Origin: Gammaproteobacteria bacterium
GTDB lineage: Bacteria > Pseudomonadota > Gammaproteobacteria > Steroidobacterales > Woeseiaceae
Assembly (NCBI GenBank): GCA_029861535.1
Contig: JAOTZC010000002.1
Coordinates: 62,001-126,000, forward strand
Direction of reading: 5' to 3'
DNA: 64,000 nt
This document shows positions 7,754 through 16,702 of this stretch, in pieces. Each line of letters opens with the position of its first letter. Position 1 is the first letter of the stretch. A program made the translations under genes and the position numbers. Under the pieces are notes generated by a model. It ran no database searches. It saw nothing but the letters and a program-made list of their open reading frames with translations, and was not told the origin of the DNA.

Positions 7754-9990
7754 GCTCTTTCCCTCCTCTGTTCGGGTCGTCCTAAACCCTTGGCAATCAT
7801 CGCTTCGCGCGCCGCCTCATCCTTCGGTAAGCGAATGCTGATGAGCGCGCCGCCGTTTTTGCGATTTTCTGCCCGAATTGTTCCCATATGCTCGTCGACA
7901 AGTTTCTTAACGATCGCGAGCCCGAGGCCCGTGCCTTTGGGCTTGGTTGTTACATACGGATCGAACACCTGGCTAACCGAGCCGGTCTTGAATCCCGGTC
8001 CGTTGTCCTCGACTCGAATCTGTGCGATATCGATGCCGTCTATTTCTGCTGCACACACCTGCACATCGATGCGGCCGTCCTTCGTATGCTCAAGTGCCTC
8101 CGCCGCATTCCGCAACAGGTTATGCAATATTTGTCGTACGCGGCCGACGTCCGCTTCGATTAATGGCATCGTCGGATCGGACGATACGACGATGTCGACA
8201 TCCGGCTCCTGCGTGCGGTAAAGATCAACAACTTCATGGACGAGTTTGTCGAGATCAAATCGACCAATATCGATGTCCGGCGCACGCGCATAGTCGCTGA
8301 ATGCGTTCACCATTTCTTTCATCGCTTCGACCTGCTGCACAATCGTGTGTGTTGCTCGATCAAGAATCTGCGCTTCGTCTTCGTTCATAGACTCTAGGTA
8401 TTTGCGACGCAAGCGTTCGGCGGATAACTGAATCGGTGTCAGTGGATTTTTGATCTCGTGCGCCAGACGTCGAGCAACCTCGCCCCAGGCGGCGTCGCGC
8501 TGTGCCTGCAACAATGCGGTGATATCGTCGAACACAATCACATAACCTGCGGGCGTGTCTTCATCAGACGGCAGCGTGGTGCATGCGCAGGTTAATACTC
8601 GACGGCCGACTTCACCGCGCAATACGATCTGTTCGCGCCATTCGGTTTCGCCGGCATCAAGATGTACTTTGGCAACATCGACAAACTGATCGAGCAGTGG
8701 TTGGTTAATGGCAATATCCGTTAACTGCTCTCCAATCCGATTCTCCAAATTGACGTTTAGGATGGCGCCCGACGCCTGGTTCGCGGTTCGGACCGTCAGA
8801 TCGGCATCGAGTGCAACAACGCCGGTGGAGAGTCTGGCAAGAATAACCTCGAGGTTGGCGCGCTCAGCCTCGACCAACGCCTGACTCAGGCTTGCCTCGC
8901 GACGAGCCGTCGCCAGACGCTGCGTCATGTCATTGAATGAACTGATAAGAAAGCCGATTTCGTCACGCGATGGTGTTGGCAGGCGAGTGTCAAAATCGCC
9001 TTTGGCAACTGCTCGCGTGCCGGCAACGAGGTCCTGAATCGGTGCGACGAGGCGTCTCGACAATACGAACGCACCGTAAATTGCCGCAAGCAAGCTGATC
9101 ATCAGCACGACCGTCAGCGTTAAGGACAGTGTGCTCTTTAGCGGCTCACGTAAGAACACCATTTGTTGGTATTCGGATATAGATTTTTCGACCGCGTTAA
9201 TCATACGACCCAGCCGTTCGGTAACCGGGAAAAACGCCTGGATGACGCCCACCGGTTCCGCGCGCCCGCGAACAGTAAACAACACCGCCGTTTGAATTTC
9301 ATAACGGCCGTTTTCGAGCGGGTACAAGTCGACGAACGGTCGATTCTGCTGCGTTTGCAGAATCAGTTCTTCGCTCAACGGCTTTGGCAACGATGCCGAC
9401 GAACTGTCCGAACTCGTCGCAATGACGCGCGCATTTGCGCCAAACAATGTCATCTCGCTTGCGCCGCTCTCGCGCCGAAGCATGCTGAGCTCAAGAACGA
9501 ATTGCCGTTCATTGACTGTGCTCAATCGTCGCGCAGCCTGCTGAGTTGCGTACAAGTACTCACGCTTTTGAATATTGAGCACAGCCTGGCTTAATTCCAG
9601 CGCATTATCGAGGCCTTCTTCAACCTCCACATTGAACCAGGAATCGATGCCTCGATTGATGAACTGATACGAGAAATAGAAAACGACCAACAAAGGTAAA
9701 ACCGCCAGACCGACAAACATGCCAACGATTCGTGCTTTGAGTTTCGCGCCCGGAACATTGGTACGGTACTCACGAAGCAGCCGAGCCAGGTTACCGACCA
9801 GAAGTGCGAACAGCACCAGCACACCGACCGCGTTGATTGACAAGATGACGATGTGCAGACGTCCGAAGTCCTCGGAGTTCTGTGCGGTACGGCTTAGTAA
9901 AAACAGTGCAACGAGCGCCAGACCGATGCCGGTCATGGCGATTAGTGTAATGATTGCTCGTTTTACCGTTCTAGATTCCATTCGTACCAT
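7750..9990 (-). CDS. ntrY: NtrY-type membrane sensor histidine kinase
   Basis: A 746-residue kinase paired with NtrX; in studied bacteria NtrYX responds to nitrogen, redox or envelope signals. Three hydrophobic segments fall in the first 110 residues, an extracytoplasmic sensor region of about 180 residues follows, and a further membrane helix lies near 290-312. Then come a HAMP domain, a PAS domain (about 385-480) and the kinase core. The core shows H-box RRLAHEIKNPLTP with phosphoryl His511, N-box LHNLLRNAAEAL, G1 VEDNGPGF and G2 GTGLGLAI. Starts at 9990 and 9981 are both possible; each overlaps the upstream DUF4390 gene. Confidence 0.93.
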   Translation of the reverse strand: MVRMESRTVKRAIITLIAMTGIGLALVALFLLSRTAQNSEDFGRLHIVILSINAVGVLVLFALLVGNLARLLREYRTNVPGAKLKARIVGMFVGLAVLPLLVVFYFSYQFINRGIDSWFNVEVEEGLDNALELSQAVLNIQKREYLYATQQAARRLSTVNERQFVLELSMLRRESGASEMTLFGANARVIATSSDSSSASLPKPLSEELILQTQQNRPFVDLYPLENGRYEIQTAVLFTVRGRAEPVGVIQAFFPVTERLGRMINAVEKSISEYQQMVFLREPLKSTLSLTLTVVLMISLLAAIYGAFVLSRRLVAPIQDLVAGTRAVAKGDFDTRLPTPSRDEIGFLISSFNDMTQRLATARREASLSQALVEAERANLEVILARLSTGVVALDADLTVRTANQASGAILNVNLENRIGEQLTDIAINQPLLDQFVDVAKVHLDAGETEWREQIVLRGEVGRRVLTCACTTLPSDEDTPAGYVIVFDDITALLQAQRDAAWGEVARRLAHEIKNPLTPIQLSAERLRRKYLESMNEDEAQILDRATHTIVQQVEAMKEMVNAFSDYARAPDIDIGRFDLDKLVHEVVDLYRTQEPDVDIVVSSDPTMPLIEADVGRVRQILHNLLRNAAEALEHTKDGRIDVQVCAAEIDGIDIAQIRVEDNGPGFKTGSVSQVFDPYVTTKPKGTGLGLAIVKKLVDEHMGTIRAENRKNGGALISIRLPKDEAAREAMIAKGLGRPEQRRERA

Positions 9991-10562
9991 TCACTTTGCA
10001 GTTGCCACTGGCTGCGCCAGAAGAACAACAGTCGCAGCGGTGCTGGGTATTGCTGTGTTTGCAACATCGCTCGCACGCGTATGCGGTATTTCTTTTTGGC
10101 CTCGAGCAATGCATCGTCGATGATCGGCAGGTCGGTAATGCGACCCAGATTGTTCAGCGCGGAATACAAGGTTGGGAATGAATCCTGGTGACCGCTGTTG
10201 AGATTGCGGACGATGTATCGCTGACTTAGCGGTCGATACTCAAGTTCGAAGCGCACTTGCAATTCGGCGCCCAGCGCATCCATATAAAATCGGCGCACAC
10301 GGATAACCTGCATTTGCAGTTCAATCGTTAGCGGTACGCCGCTATTCAGCGCCTCAAGCGCCTCGCTGGATAGCACCAGTTGCAGACGCGAGTCGAGCAG
10401 GTGCACGCCGTCGGACAGCACCGTTGCCGCCGAACGTACTTCGAAATAGCCCTCGCGCTCGATTGGATCCTGCGCCAAACTCGTCGCCGCAAACCACAGC
10501 AGCAATATCGTGGCGATTCGAGGCCGTCGTGAATTCGGTGTGTGGTTTGGGGCTATCGACAT
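9963..10562 (-). CDS. DUF4390 family exported protein
   Basis: A 199-residue protein with an N-terminal signal sequence (hydrophobic run around residues 16-30, cleavage likely after LAQ) and a beta-rich body typical of DUF4390. The conserved stretch is RFELEYRPLSQRYIVRNLN, then a run of short strands and a C-terminal WRSQWQLQSEWYEWN. The family has no known function. It is usually found between rsmB and ntrY, exactly as here. It lies 3 bp from rsmB and overlaps ntrY by about 28 bp, so it is co-transcribed and may act with the NtrY sensor in the periplasm; that link is inference from position. Confidence 0.8.
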   Translation of the reverse strand: MSIAPNHTPNSRRPRIATILLLWFAATSLAQDPIEREGYFEVRSAATVLSDGVHLLDSRLQLVLSSEALEALNSGVPLTIELQMQVIRVRRFYMDALGAELQVRFELEYRPLSQRYIVRNLNSGHQDSFPTLYSALNNLGRITDLPIIDDALLEAKKKYRIRVRAMLQTQQYPAPLRLLFFWRSQWQLQSEWYEWNLER

Positions 10563-10565
10563 TGT

Positions 10566-11894
10566 TCAAGGAGTCTTTACGAGACAGGCGTAGTAGAACC
10601 CGTCCATGGCGGCCGTACCGGGCAAAATCTGGTACCCGAAAGTCTTGCGGCGCATTACATCGCGGATGTTGTTATTTTGCAACATGTCGTCTTCCCGTGC
10701 ATCCTCGCATGCATCGAGAAACGCGCCGACAACCGCGTCATTCTCGTCTGCCAGAACCGAACAGGTCACATACAACAAGCGCCCACCCGGGGCCAGCAGC
10801 GGCCAAAGCGCGCTCAAGATCTCGCCCTGCCGGCGTGCCAGCACATCGATGTCGGTGGCGCGGCGTAGTAGTTTGATGTCCGGGTGGCGCCGAATTACGC
10901 CACTGGCCGAACAAGGCGCATCGAGCAGAATGCCGTCAAACGGTTTCTTATCCCACCACTCACCAGGTTTCGATGCGTCGCCAGCGCGAACGGTCGCAGT
11001 CAGATCGAGACGTCGCAGGTTTTCGTTGACGCTCTGCAGCCGGCCAGGATCAATATCAATACAAGTCAGAGCATCACCGCCAGCACCTAGTTCCAGTAGA
11101 TGTGCACTCTTCCCTCCTGGCGCTGCGCACGCGTCCAGTAATCGGCCACTGCAATTTCCGAGCAGCCACGGCGCCGCAATCTGCGCAGCGGCGTCCTGGA
11201 CTGAAACATCACCCGCGGCGAACCCCGGCAACTCGATGACTGGCGCGGGTTCGTGCAGTCGTAGTGCCTGGTCGAGGCCAGGCATCGACGAGGCCCTAAT
11301 ACTCGCCGCCTGCAAGCGCTGCTGATACGACTCCCGCGAGCCACGGCGCCGATTGACGCGCAACCACATTGGCGCACGCTCATTATTCGTCGCAAGAATC
11401 CCTTCCCAGTCGTCTGGCCAGTCTCTCCTAATTGCCGCAATCAGCCATTCCGGATGATCGTAGCGCGCCGGATCGCTTGCCGGCGGCTGCTCACTCATTT
11501 GCTCGCGCATGAAGCGCCGCAATATCGCGTTCAATAGTCCGGCGTATTTCGGTTGCCGAAGTAAGCGCGCCGCCTCGACGGTTTGCGAAACTGCAGCGTG
11601 ATCCGGAATGCGCGTTTCGATCAACTGAAATAGCCCGACAGCAAGCAGCGCACGAATAACGCTATCGCGCTTCTTCAGTGGCCGATCAAGCAATTCATCG
11701 ATCCAACCCTGCAGACGCCAATGATGTCGCACACAACCGAAACAGAGCATGCGTAGCAGAGGTCGATCGTCTGGAGCTATGCGTTTTTCGAATGCTGCAA
11801 GGGCATCGTCGAGTGAACGGCCCGAGCTGACGACGGCATCGACAGTTTCTGCCGCGGCCGCCCGGACGCGCGCGCCCTTTTTGCTGGTCTGCAT
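10566..11894 (-). CDS. rsmB: 16S rRNA (cytosine-967-C5)-methyltransferase RsmB
   Basis: A 442-residue S-adenosylmethionine-dependent methyltransferase that modifies C967 of 16S rRNA. The N-terminal third is a NusB-like RNA-binding helical domain (RALLAVGLFQLIETRIPDHA). The catalytic domain shows the SAM loop ACAAPGGKSAHLLEL and both cysteines of the m5C mechanism: Cys328 in DAPCSASG and Cys378 in VTCSVL, the latter being the nucleophile class in the E. coli enzyme. It sits 4 bp downstream of fmt and 3 bp upstream of the DUF4390 gene. Confidence 0.96.
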   Translation of the reverse strand: MQTSKKGARVRAAAAETVDAVVSSGRSLDDALAAFEKRIAPDDRPLLRMLCFGCVRHHWRLQGWIDELLDRPLKKRDSVIRALLAVGLFQLIETRIPDHAAVSQTVEAARLLRQPKYAGLLNAILRRFMREQMSEQPPASDPARYDHPEWLIAAIRRDWPDDWEGILATNNERAPMWLRVNRRRGSRESYQQRLQAASIRASSMPGLDQALRLHEPAPVIELPGFAAGDVSVQDAAAQIAAPWLLGNCSGRLLDACAAPGGKSAHLLELGAGGDALTCIDIDPGRLQSVNENLRRLDLTATVRAGDASKPGEWWDKKPFDGILLDAPCSASGVIRRHPDIKLLRRATDIDVLARRQGEILSALWPLLAPGGRLLYVTCSVLADENDAVVGAFLDACEDAREDDMLQNNNIRDVMRRKTFGYQILPGTAAMDGFYYACLVKTP

Positions 11895-11898
11895 TGGC

Positions 11899-12828
11899 TC
11901 AGCTCAGCGTCGTGCCAGCGAGCTTGAGCTGCGAATCGACGGCAGTGGCATTGATGACACGCTTGCCCGGGCGTTGCAGTTCCTGCATCGCGAGCGCGGA
12001 CGTGCCGCAGCTAACGACGACGCTGTCTTTCGTCACATCGACGACCTTCCCCGGCGGACCGCTGTCGTCTGTCATCGTTGCCCGCCAGCATTTGATTCGT
12101 TCATCGTCGTGCATAAACCAGGCACCTGGCACCGGGTTGTAGGCTCGCACGCTGCGCGCCAGCTCGTCGGCCGGCCGCGACCAGTCAAGCCGCGCATCTG
12201 CCGAAGTGATCTTGCCGGCATAAGTCGCGCGGGATTCGTCCTGCGCAATCGCTTCCAGTTTGCCGTCCAGGATCGCAGCAAGTTCGCGCAGCAATAGCTC
12301 GCCACCCAATGTCGCGAGTCGATCGTGTAGCGCGCCTGCGTTCTCATGCGCACCAATATCGATTGCGGCCGTTGCAAATACGGGACCGCAGTCGAGCCCG
12401 GCGGTCACCGACATCAGGCTAATTCCTGTCTGTTCGTCGCCCGCCAAAATCGCGGCCTGTATCGGCGCCGCGCCGCGCCAACGAGGCAGCAAAGATGCGT
12501 GTACATTCAAGCAGCCTTGCTTGGGAATATCGAGCACCGCTTGCGGCAGAATCAGCCCATAGGCTGCGACGATCATCAAATCCGGCTTTAAAGCCGCGAG
12601 TTGTTTAACGACTTCTTCGTCACGCAAAGTTGTCGGCTGCAGCACCGCAATATTCTGCTCAAGCGAATACTTTTTGACCGGACTGGCGGTCAGTTTTTTA
12701 CCGCGACCAGCCGGCCGGTCCGGTTGCGTTAACACAGCCACGGGAATGCAACCACTTTCACAAAGAGCCTGCAGCTGCATAAGTGCAAACGCCGGTGTGC
12801 CGGCAAAAAGCACTCGGGAATTATTCAT
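11899..12828 (-). CDS. fmt: Methionyl-tRNA formyltransferase
   Basis: A 309-residue enzyme that formylates initiator Met-tRNA with 10-formyltetrahydrofolate. It starts with the Rossmann segment VLFAGTPAFALMQLQAL. It carries the catalytic region NVHASLLPRWRGAAPIQ, with the family Asn-His pair (N and H of NVHASLLP), and ends with the OB-like tRNA-binding domain (VRAYNPVPGAWF). It follows def by 22 bp and precedes rsmB by 4 bp, the classical def-fmt-rsmB order. Formylation and later deformylation of nascent peptides are therefore encoded together. Confidence 0.97.
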   Translation of the reverse strand: MNNSRVLFAGTPAFALMQLQALCESGCIPVAVLTQPDRPAGRGKKLTASPVKKYSLEQNIAVLQPTTLRDEEVVKQLAALKPDLMIVAAYGLILPQAVLDIPKQGCLNVHASLLPRWRGAAPIQAAILAGDEQTGISLMSVTAGLDCGPVFATAAIDIGAHENAGALHDRLATLGGELLLRELAAILDGKLEAIAQDESRATYAGKITSADARLDWSRPADELARSVRAYNPVPGAWFMHDDERIKCWRATMTDDSGPPGKVVDVTKDSVVVSCGTSALAMQELQRPGKRVINATAVDSQLKLAGTTLS

Positions 12829-12850
12829 GCTCGTCAGGAATTCGCGTCAG

Positions 12851-13369
12851 TCACATAACCGCCGCGGCCGAATGATGCCGGCGGTCGCGTTCAAGACGCT
12901 TACGAATTCGACTGCGTTTCGCCTCGGACAAATAATCAACGAAAAGCTTACCCTCAAGATGATCCATCTCGTGCTGAATGCAAACAGCGAGCAATCCCTC
13001 GGCCGCCATCTCGACCTCATCGCCGTCGCGATTCAGGAAAGACACTCTAATGTGCTCGGCACGCTCGACCTCTTCATAGTATCCGGGTACTGAAAGACAT
13101 CCTTCCTCGGTTACCGCGATGCCGTCCTTTTCAAGAATCTGCGGATTTATCAGCGCGTACGGCTCCGTCTTTTCGGCCGACACATCTGTGATGAGCAAGC
13201 GTTTGTGCACGTCAACCTGGGTCGCCGCAAGACCGATACCTGGCGCGGCATACATCGTCTCGAACATGTCGTCGATTAGAGCGCGCAAGTCATCATCGAC
13301 GACCTCTACCGGGGCCGCCTTTTTTCTGAGCCGGGGGTCCGGAAACTCCAAAATTGTCAGTTTTGTCAT
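12851..13369 (-). CDS. def: Peptide deformylase
   Basis: A 172-residue metalloenzyme that removes the N-formyl group from nascent proteins. All three deformylase motifs are present: [17 protein letters not shown] (metal-binding Cys) and HEMDHLEG (two metal-binding His and the catalytic Glu). The start at 13369 ([15 protein letters not shown]) matches the family N-terminus. The frame stays open 22 codons further upstream to another ATG, but that extension is not conserved in character. It is first in the def-fmt-rsmB-DUF4390-ntrYX operon and divergent from the LysM gene. Confidence 0.97.
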   Translation of the reverse strand: MTKLTILEFPDPRLRKKAAPVEVVDDDLRALIDDMFETMYAAPGIGLAATQVDVHKRLLITDVSAEKTEPYALINPQILEKDGIAVTEEGCLSVPGYYEEVERAEHIRVSFLNRDGDEVEMAAEGLLAVCIQHEMDHLEGKLFVDYLSEAKRSRIRKRLERDRRHHSAAAVM

Positions 13370-13648
13370 AATATTGCTGGTGCCATTTGGCCGAACGGGA
13401 CTGAATATAGGGTCGAACTGACATATTAAAAGCATCAGCTTTTAGTGATCTTATCTACAAAAATCGCCTAAATGTTTGACTTAATTAAATAAGATGTCAG
13501 ACAATGCGCGCAGATTTTCGGTCCGCACAGCCGACTCCAGGGCTGGAAATGTGACGTATTTGGCAGCCTCGACCACCCTGGGGCGACATATTATAGCAAC
13601 GCCGAGAAACCACACGATTGCACGACGACACGGAGCGCTCCAGACATC

Positions 13649-14827
13649 ATGTTTCATAAGATTGACAGCCTGAATAACTGGTTGCGGCTTGCCGCCGTTG
13701 CCGTGTCCACGACGTTAGCAGCATGCTCGCTGAACCCGTTTGGGGGTGACGATGAGCCGCGCAGCGCCGCGCCAGTCACGACGAGCGCGCCAGCGCCAGC
13801 GGGCTCGAGTTCCATGAACTCGGGGGCTACTACCGACAGCTACGAGCCTGCATTGGTCCGCGTTGGCGAACCGGTGCCGCTCGCATCCGGTCATCCCGAT
13901 GAATACGTCGTCAAGGTCGGGGACACATTGTGGGATATCGCCGCGACGTTTCTTAAAGATCCATGGTTCTGGCCCGAAATCTGGTACGTCAATCCTGACA
14001 TCGAGAACCCGCACCTTATCTACCCGGGTGACGTTCTCGGTCTGGTTTCCATTGACGGTCAGCCACGCATAACCAATGTTCGAGCATCGACCTATCGATT
14101 GTCTCCGCAAGCTCGGGTCACGCCGCTAACGGAAGCGATCAACAGTATTCCTTACGAGGCTGTTGCTTCGTTTCTGACCACTGGAGTCGTCCTCGAAAAG
14201 GGCGAAGCCGATTCCTTACCGTACCTGCTGTCGTCGCGTGGCGCTCATCTGGTCGCGGCGGCCGGAAATGAGGTCTATGTTCGTGGCACCGGTCCCGATC
14301 CGGTCGGCACGCGCTTCGGCGTTATCAAAATAGGCGACCCACTTGTCGACCCCGACGATAATCGCGTCGTTGGCTACCAAGGTCTTTGGGTTGGTCAGGG
14401 TACGATGCGTCGTGGCGGCGACCCAGCGACCATTCGGCTCAACGAAACGACGCGGGAGGCTAGCCAAGGTGATCGTCTGATTCCCGAGTCAATCGACATC
14501 CCATTAAACTTCTTCCCGAAGGCACCTAGCAGCCAAATCGACGGTCGCATTATCTCGGTCGTTGATGGCGTCACGCAGATTGGCCAGTATCAGGTTGTCG
14601 TATTAAATCGCGGCTCTCGTGACGGCCTTGCTGCTGGCGATGTGCTGACTGTCTTTCGATACGGTGAAAAGATCAAAGACCGTATTGGTGGCGGCAGCGT
14701 CAAGTTGCCCGATGAGGCTGCCGGCACGGTAATGGTCTTCAAGGTGTACGACGAGATCGGATACGGTTTGGTCATGGAGGCGACCGAGGTTATTCATATT
14801 CACGACGCGGTGCGTAATCCGATCTAA
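13649..14827 (+). CDS. LysM-domain putative lipoprotein
   Basis: A 392-residue envelope protein. The N-terminus has a hydrophobic segment ending in the lipobox LAAC, followed by an Ala/Pro/Ser linker. A LysM peptidoglycan-binding domain sits at about 85-130 (YVVKVGDTLWDIAATFLKDP, then IWYVNPDIENPHLIYPGDVL). The remaining 260 residues are a conserved but uncharacterised region with repeated beta-rich segments. This LysM protein upstream of dprA, divergent from def, is a recurrent gammaproteobacterial arrangement; its role in the wall is not known. The 280-bp gap to def should hold promoters for both directions, but no convincing hexamers were found. Confidence 0.85.
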   Translation: MFHKIDSLNNWLRLAAVAVSTTLAACSLNPFGGDDEPRSAAPVTTSAPAPAGSSSMNSGATTDSYEPALVRVGEPVPLASGHPDEYVVKVGDTLWDIAATFLKDPWFWPEIWYVNPDIENPHLIYPGDVLGLVSIDGQPRITNVRASTYRLSPQARVTPLTEAINSIPYEAVASFLTTGVVLEKGEADSLPYLLSSRGAHLVAAAGNEVYVRGTGPDPVGTRFGVIKIGDPLVDPDDNRVVGYQGLWVGQGTMRRGGDPATIRLNETTREASQGDRLIPESIDIPLNFFPKAPSSQIDGRIISVVDGVTQIGQYQVVVLNRGSRDGLAAGDVLTVFRYGEKIKDRIGGGSVKLPDEAAGTVMVFKVYDEIGYGLVMEATEVIHIHDAVRNPI

Positions 14828-14839
14828 AGTGCTTTGAGC

Positions 14840-14914
14840 TTCGCCCTGCAGCCTTCTTATCGGAAGTAAAGCGCAAGGCACCGAGCCATGACGATAAGAA
14901 GGCGGCGGGGCGAA
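14840..14914. repeat. Long imperfect inverted repeat downstream of the LysM gene
   Basis: Arms 14840-14862 and 14892-14914 are complementary at 21 of 23 positions and enclose a 29-nt loop. The transcript could form a very stable hairpin between the LysM gene and dprA. No T-run follows on either strand, so it is not a typical intrinsic terminator. It could be an mRNA-stabilising structure, a REP-like element or a relic of a small mobile element. Confidence 0.7.
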
Positions 14915-15068
14915 TCGCTGTACGCGAGCGAATCACGGCGGCGCCGTCAATCCCAGCATACGATAACGCGCATCAGGTTCTAAACCGAGTACTAGCGGCC
15001 CTTCTTACCGCCTACATCAGAACAAATTCCCATCATCGACCTAGATTGCCGCGGCAATCGTCACGTCG

Positions 15069-16028
15069 TTGGCGGTATTATTCGGTCTTATGAGTAAGCC
15101 TGCCAGAGATCTCGATGCGCGCGCCATGGAATGGCTGCAGGCCGACGATCATTCGATTATTTCGCTTGGCGACAGCGACTACCCCGAACTTCTAACTCAG
15201 CTGAATGACCCACCACTCCTTTTATATATCAAGGGAGACCCATCGGTTCTGCACCTGCCGGCTCTTGCGATTGTTGGCAGCCGAAACCCCACTAGCGGGG
15301 GCGCACGCAATGCATTCGAGTTCGCGCGACATTTGGGAGCGAGCGGATTTTGCATTGTCAGTGGACTCGCCGCCGGCATTGACGCAGCGGCACATCGTGG
15401 CGCCCTTGACGCGAACGCACCCACGGTCGCATTTCTCGGTCACGGCATCGATATCATTTATCCCGCGCGCAATCGCGGGCTCGCGGAGGCAATCGCCAAG
15501 GGCGGGGCTGTAGTTAGCGAGTATCCGCTCGGCATGCAACCCAGAAAACCTTTTTTTCCGCAGCGCAACCGGCTCATCAGTGGCTTGTCGCTCGGTACAT
15601 TGGTCGTCGAGGCGGCGAAACACAGTGGCTCGCTGATTACGGCGCGCTTGGCCGCCGAACAGGGTCGCGAAGTATTTGCTTTACCGGGTTCTATCCAAAA
15701 TCCACTCGCGCGCGGCTGCCATAGGCTGATCCGCGACGGAGCCAAGCTCGTCGATTCGGCTGACGATATCGTCTCGGAACTCGCCGCACTGACGGGCCAC
15801 GTTCTGCAAAACGCCCTGGAATCAACGGCGCCGGCTGATGCCGTCGTATACGATGATGCGGAGTATGTAAAACTGCGCGAACATCTCGGTCATGACCCAA
15901 TCAGCATCGATGAACTTGTCGATCGATCCGGATTGACGATTGGCGAGGTTTCCTCCATGCTTCTGATCCTGGAGCTAGACGGAATTGTTGAGAAACTGAC
16001 CGGCGGACGCTACGCAGTACTGTCTTGA
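15069..16028 (+). CDS. dprA: DNA processing protein DprA, short form
   Basis: DprA binds incoming single-stranded DNA in natural transformation and loads RecA. The 319-residue product has the Rossmann-like core: IVGSRNPTSGG, SGLAAGIDAAAHRGAL, GHGIDIIYPARNR, then FFPQRNRLISGLSLGTLVVEA. A C-terminal winged-helix domain ends the protein. Most proteobacterial DprA proteins have about 50-60 extra N-terminal residues with a SAM-like fold; none of the three frames upstream encodes such a segment. The start is a TTG at 15069; an ATG at 15090 is equally possible. It is followed by smg. Confidence 0.88.
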   Translation: MAVLFGLMSKPARDLDARAMEWLQADDHSIISLGDSDYPELLTQLNDPPLLLYIKGDPSVLHLPALAIVGSRNPTSGGARNAFEFARHLGASGFCIVSGLAAGIDAAAHRGALDANAPTVAFLGHGIDIIYPARNRGLAEAIAKGGAVVSEYPLGMQPRKPFFPQRNRLISGLSLGTLVVEAAKHSGSLITARLAAEQGREVFALPGSIQNPLARGCHRLIRDGAKLVDSADDIVSELAALTGHVLQNALESTAPADAVVYDDAEYVKLREHLGHDPISIDELVDRSGLTIGEVSSMLLILELDGIVEKLTGGRYAVLS

Positions 16029-16087
16029 TCCTTAGACCCTTTATAAAACGGTCTTCACTCTTTCTATGAAATGGAGCCGCTCCAGGC

Positions 16088-16564
16088 ATGAAAGAAAACG
16101 TTCTCGACGTACTCATGTACCTTTTTGAAACCTACGTCGACACCGAGGAAGAACCCGAACCTGACCAAAATGAGCTTCGCATTGAACTGGCGAAGGCCGG
16201 CTTTGGTGATGCGGAAATTGACCGCGCACTGGATTGGCTCGATGGTCTGACGGATCACCAGGACAACCTGGCTTTCAACACCCAGACGCCACATGGAATT
16301 CGCATCTTCAATCACCTCGAGCTGGAGCGCCTGGACGTGCCATGTCGCGGGTACATTACCTATCTGGAACAAATTGGAATTCTGTCGGCTCCGCAGCGAG
16401 AAGTCCTTTTGGACCGGCTGCTTGCGCTCGAAACACCGGACATCGACGTCGAGCAGATTAAGTGGGTTGTGCTGATGGTGCTGTTCAGTCAGCCTGGGCA
16501 GGAACTGGCCTACGCGCGCATGGAAGATCTTGTCTTTGAAGAGAACACAGGCGTCGTTCACTAG
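16088..16564 (+). CDS. smg: Smg family protein (DUF494)
   Basis: A 158-residue acidic, mostly helical cytoplasmic protein of the Smg/DUF494 family. The N-terminus MKENVLDVLMYLFETYVD and the mid-region ALDWLDGLTDHQD are characteristic. The biochemical function is unknown. It is nearly always found between dprA (smf) and topA in gammaproteobacteria, as here, which suggests a link to DNA metabolism by context only. The ATG at 16088 lies about 60 bp after dprA, and a hairpin terminator follows at 16637-16661. Confidence 0.9.
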   Translation: MKENVLDVLMYLFETYVDTEEEPEPDQNELRIELAKAGFGDAEIDRALDWLDGLTDHQDNLAFNTQTPHGIRIFNHLELERLDVPCRGYITYLEQIGILSAPQREVLLDRLLALETPDIDVEQIKWVVLMVLFSQPGQELAYARMEDLVFEENTGVVH

Positions 16565-16607
16565 TGCCCATCCGGCTCGGTCATCCTAGGCCGCACTTGC
16601 GATTTTC

Positions 16608-16634
16608 TTGACACATCGTTGACAAGCATGTAAT
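16608..16634 (+). promoter_or_regulatory. Candidate sigma-70 promoter for topA
   Basis: A perfect TTGACA lies at 16608-16613 and a TGTAAT at 16629-16634, with a short 15-bp spacer. A second TTGACA at 16619-16624 overlaps it. Transcription would begin near 16641, inside the hairpin at 16637-16661, so the new transcript would not carry the complete stem. Confidence 0.4.
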
Positions 16635-16636
16635 TG

Positions 16637-16661
16637 AACCGCGGCACTATCCGCGGTTTTT
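16637..16661 (+). terminator. Intrinsic terminator after smg
   Basis: A perfect 8-bp stem (AACCGCGG / CCGCGGTT) with a 6-nt loop is followed directly by a T-run, about 70 bp after the smg stop. It should end the dprA-smg transcript before topA. Confidence 0.8.
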
Positions 16662-16702
16662 CAGTTGGGCACCATCTTTCAACCATAAACGTCACATCAA
16701 AC

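Noticed and set aside
7676-8221. Open frame of 181 codons opposite ntrY/ntrX
   Set aside because: It lies antisense to two clearly coding genes with conserved motifs and has low-complexity Ser/Arg composition.
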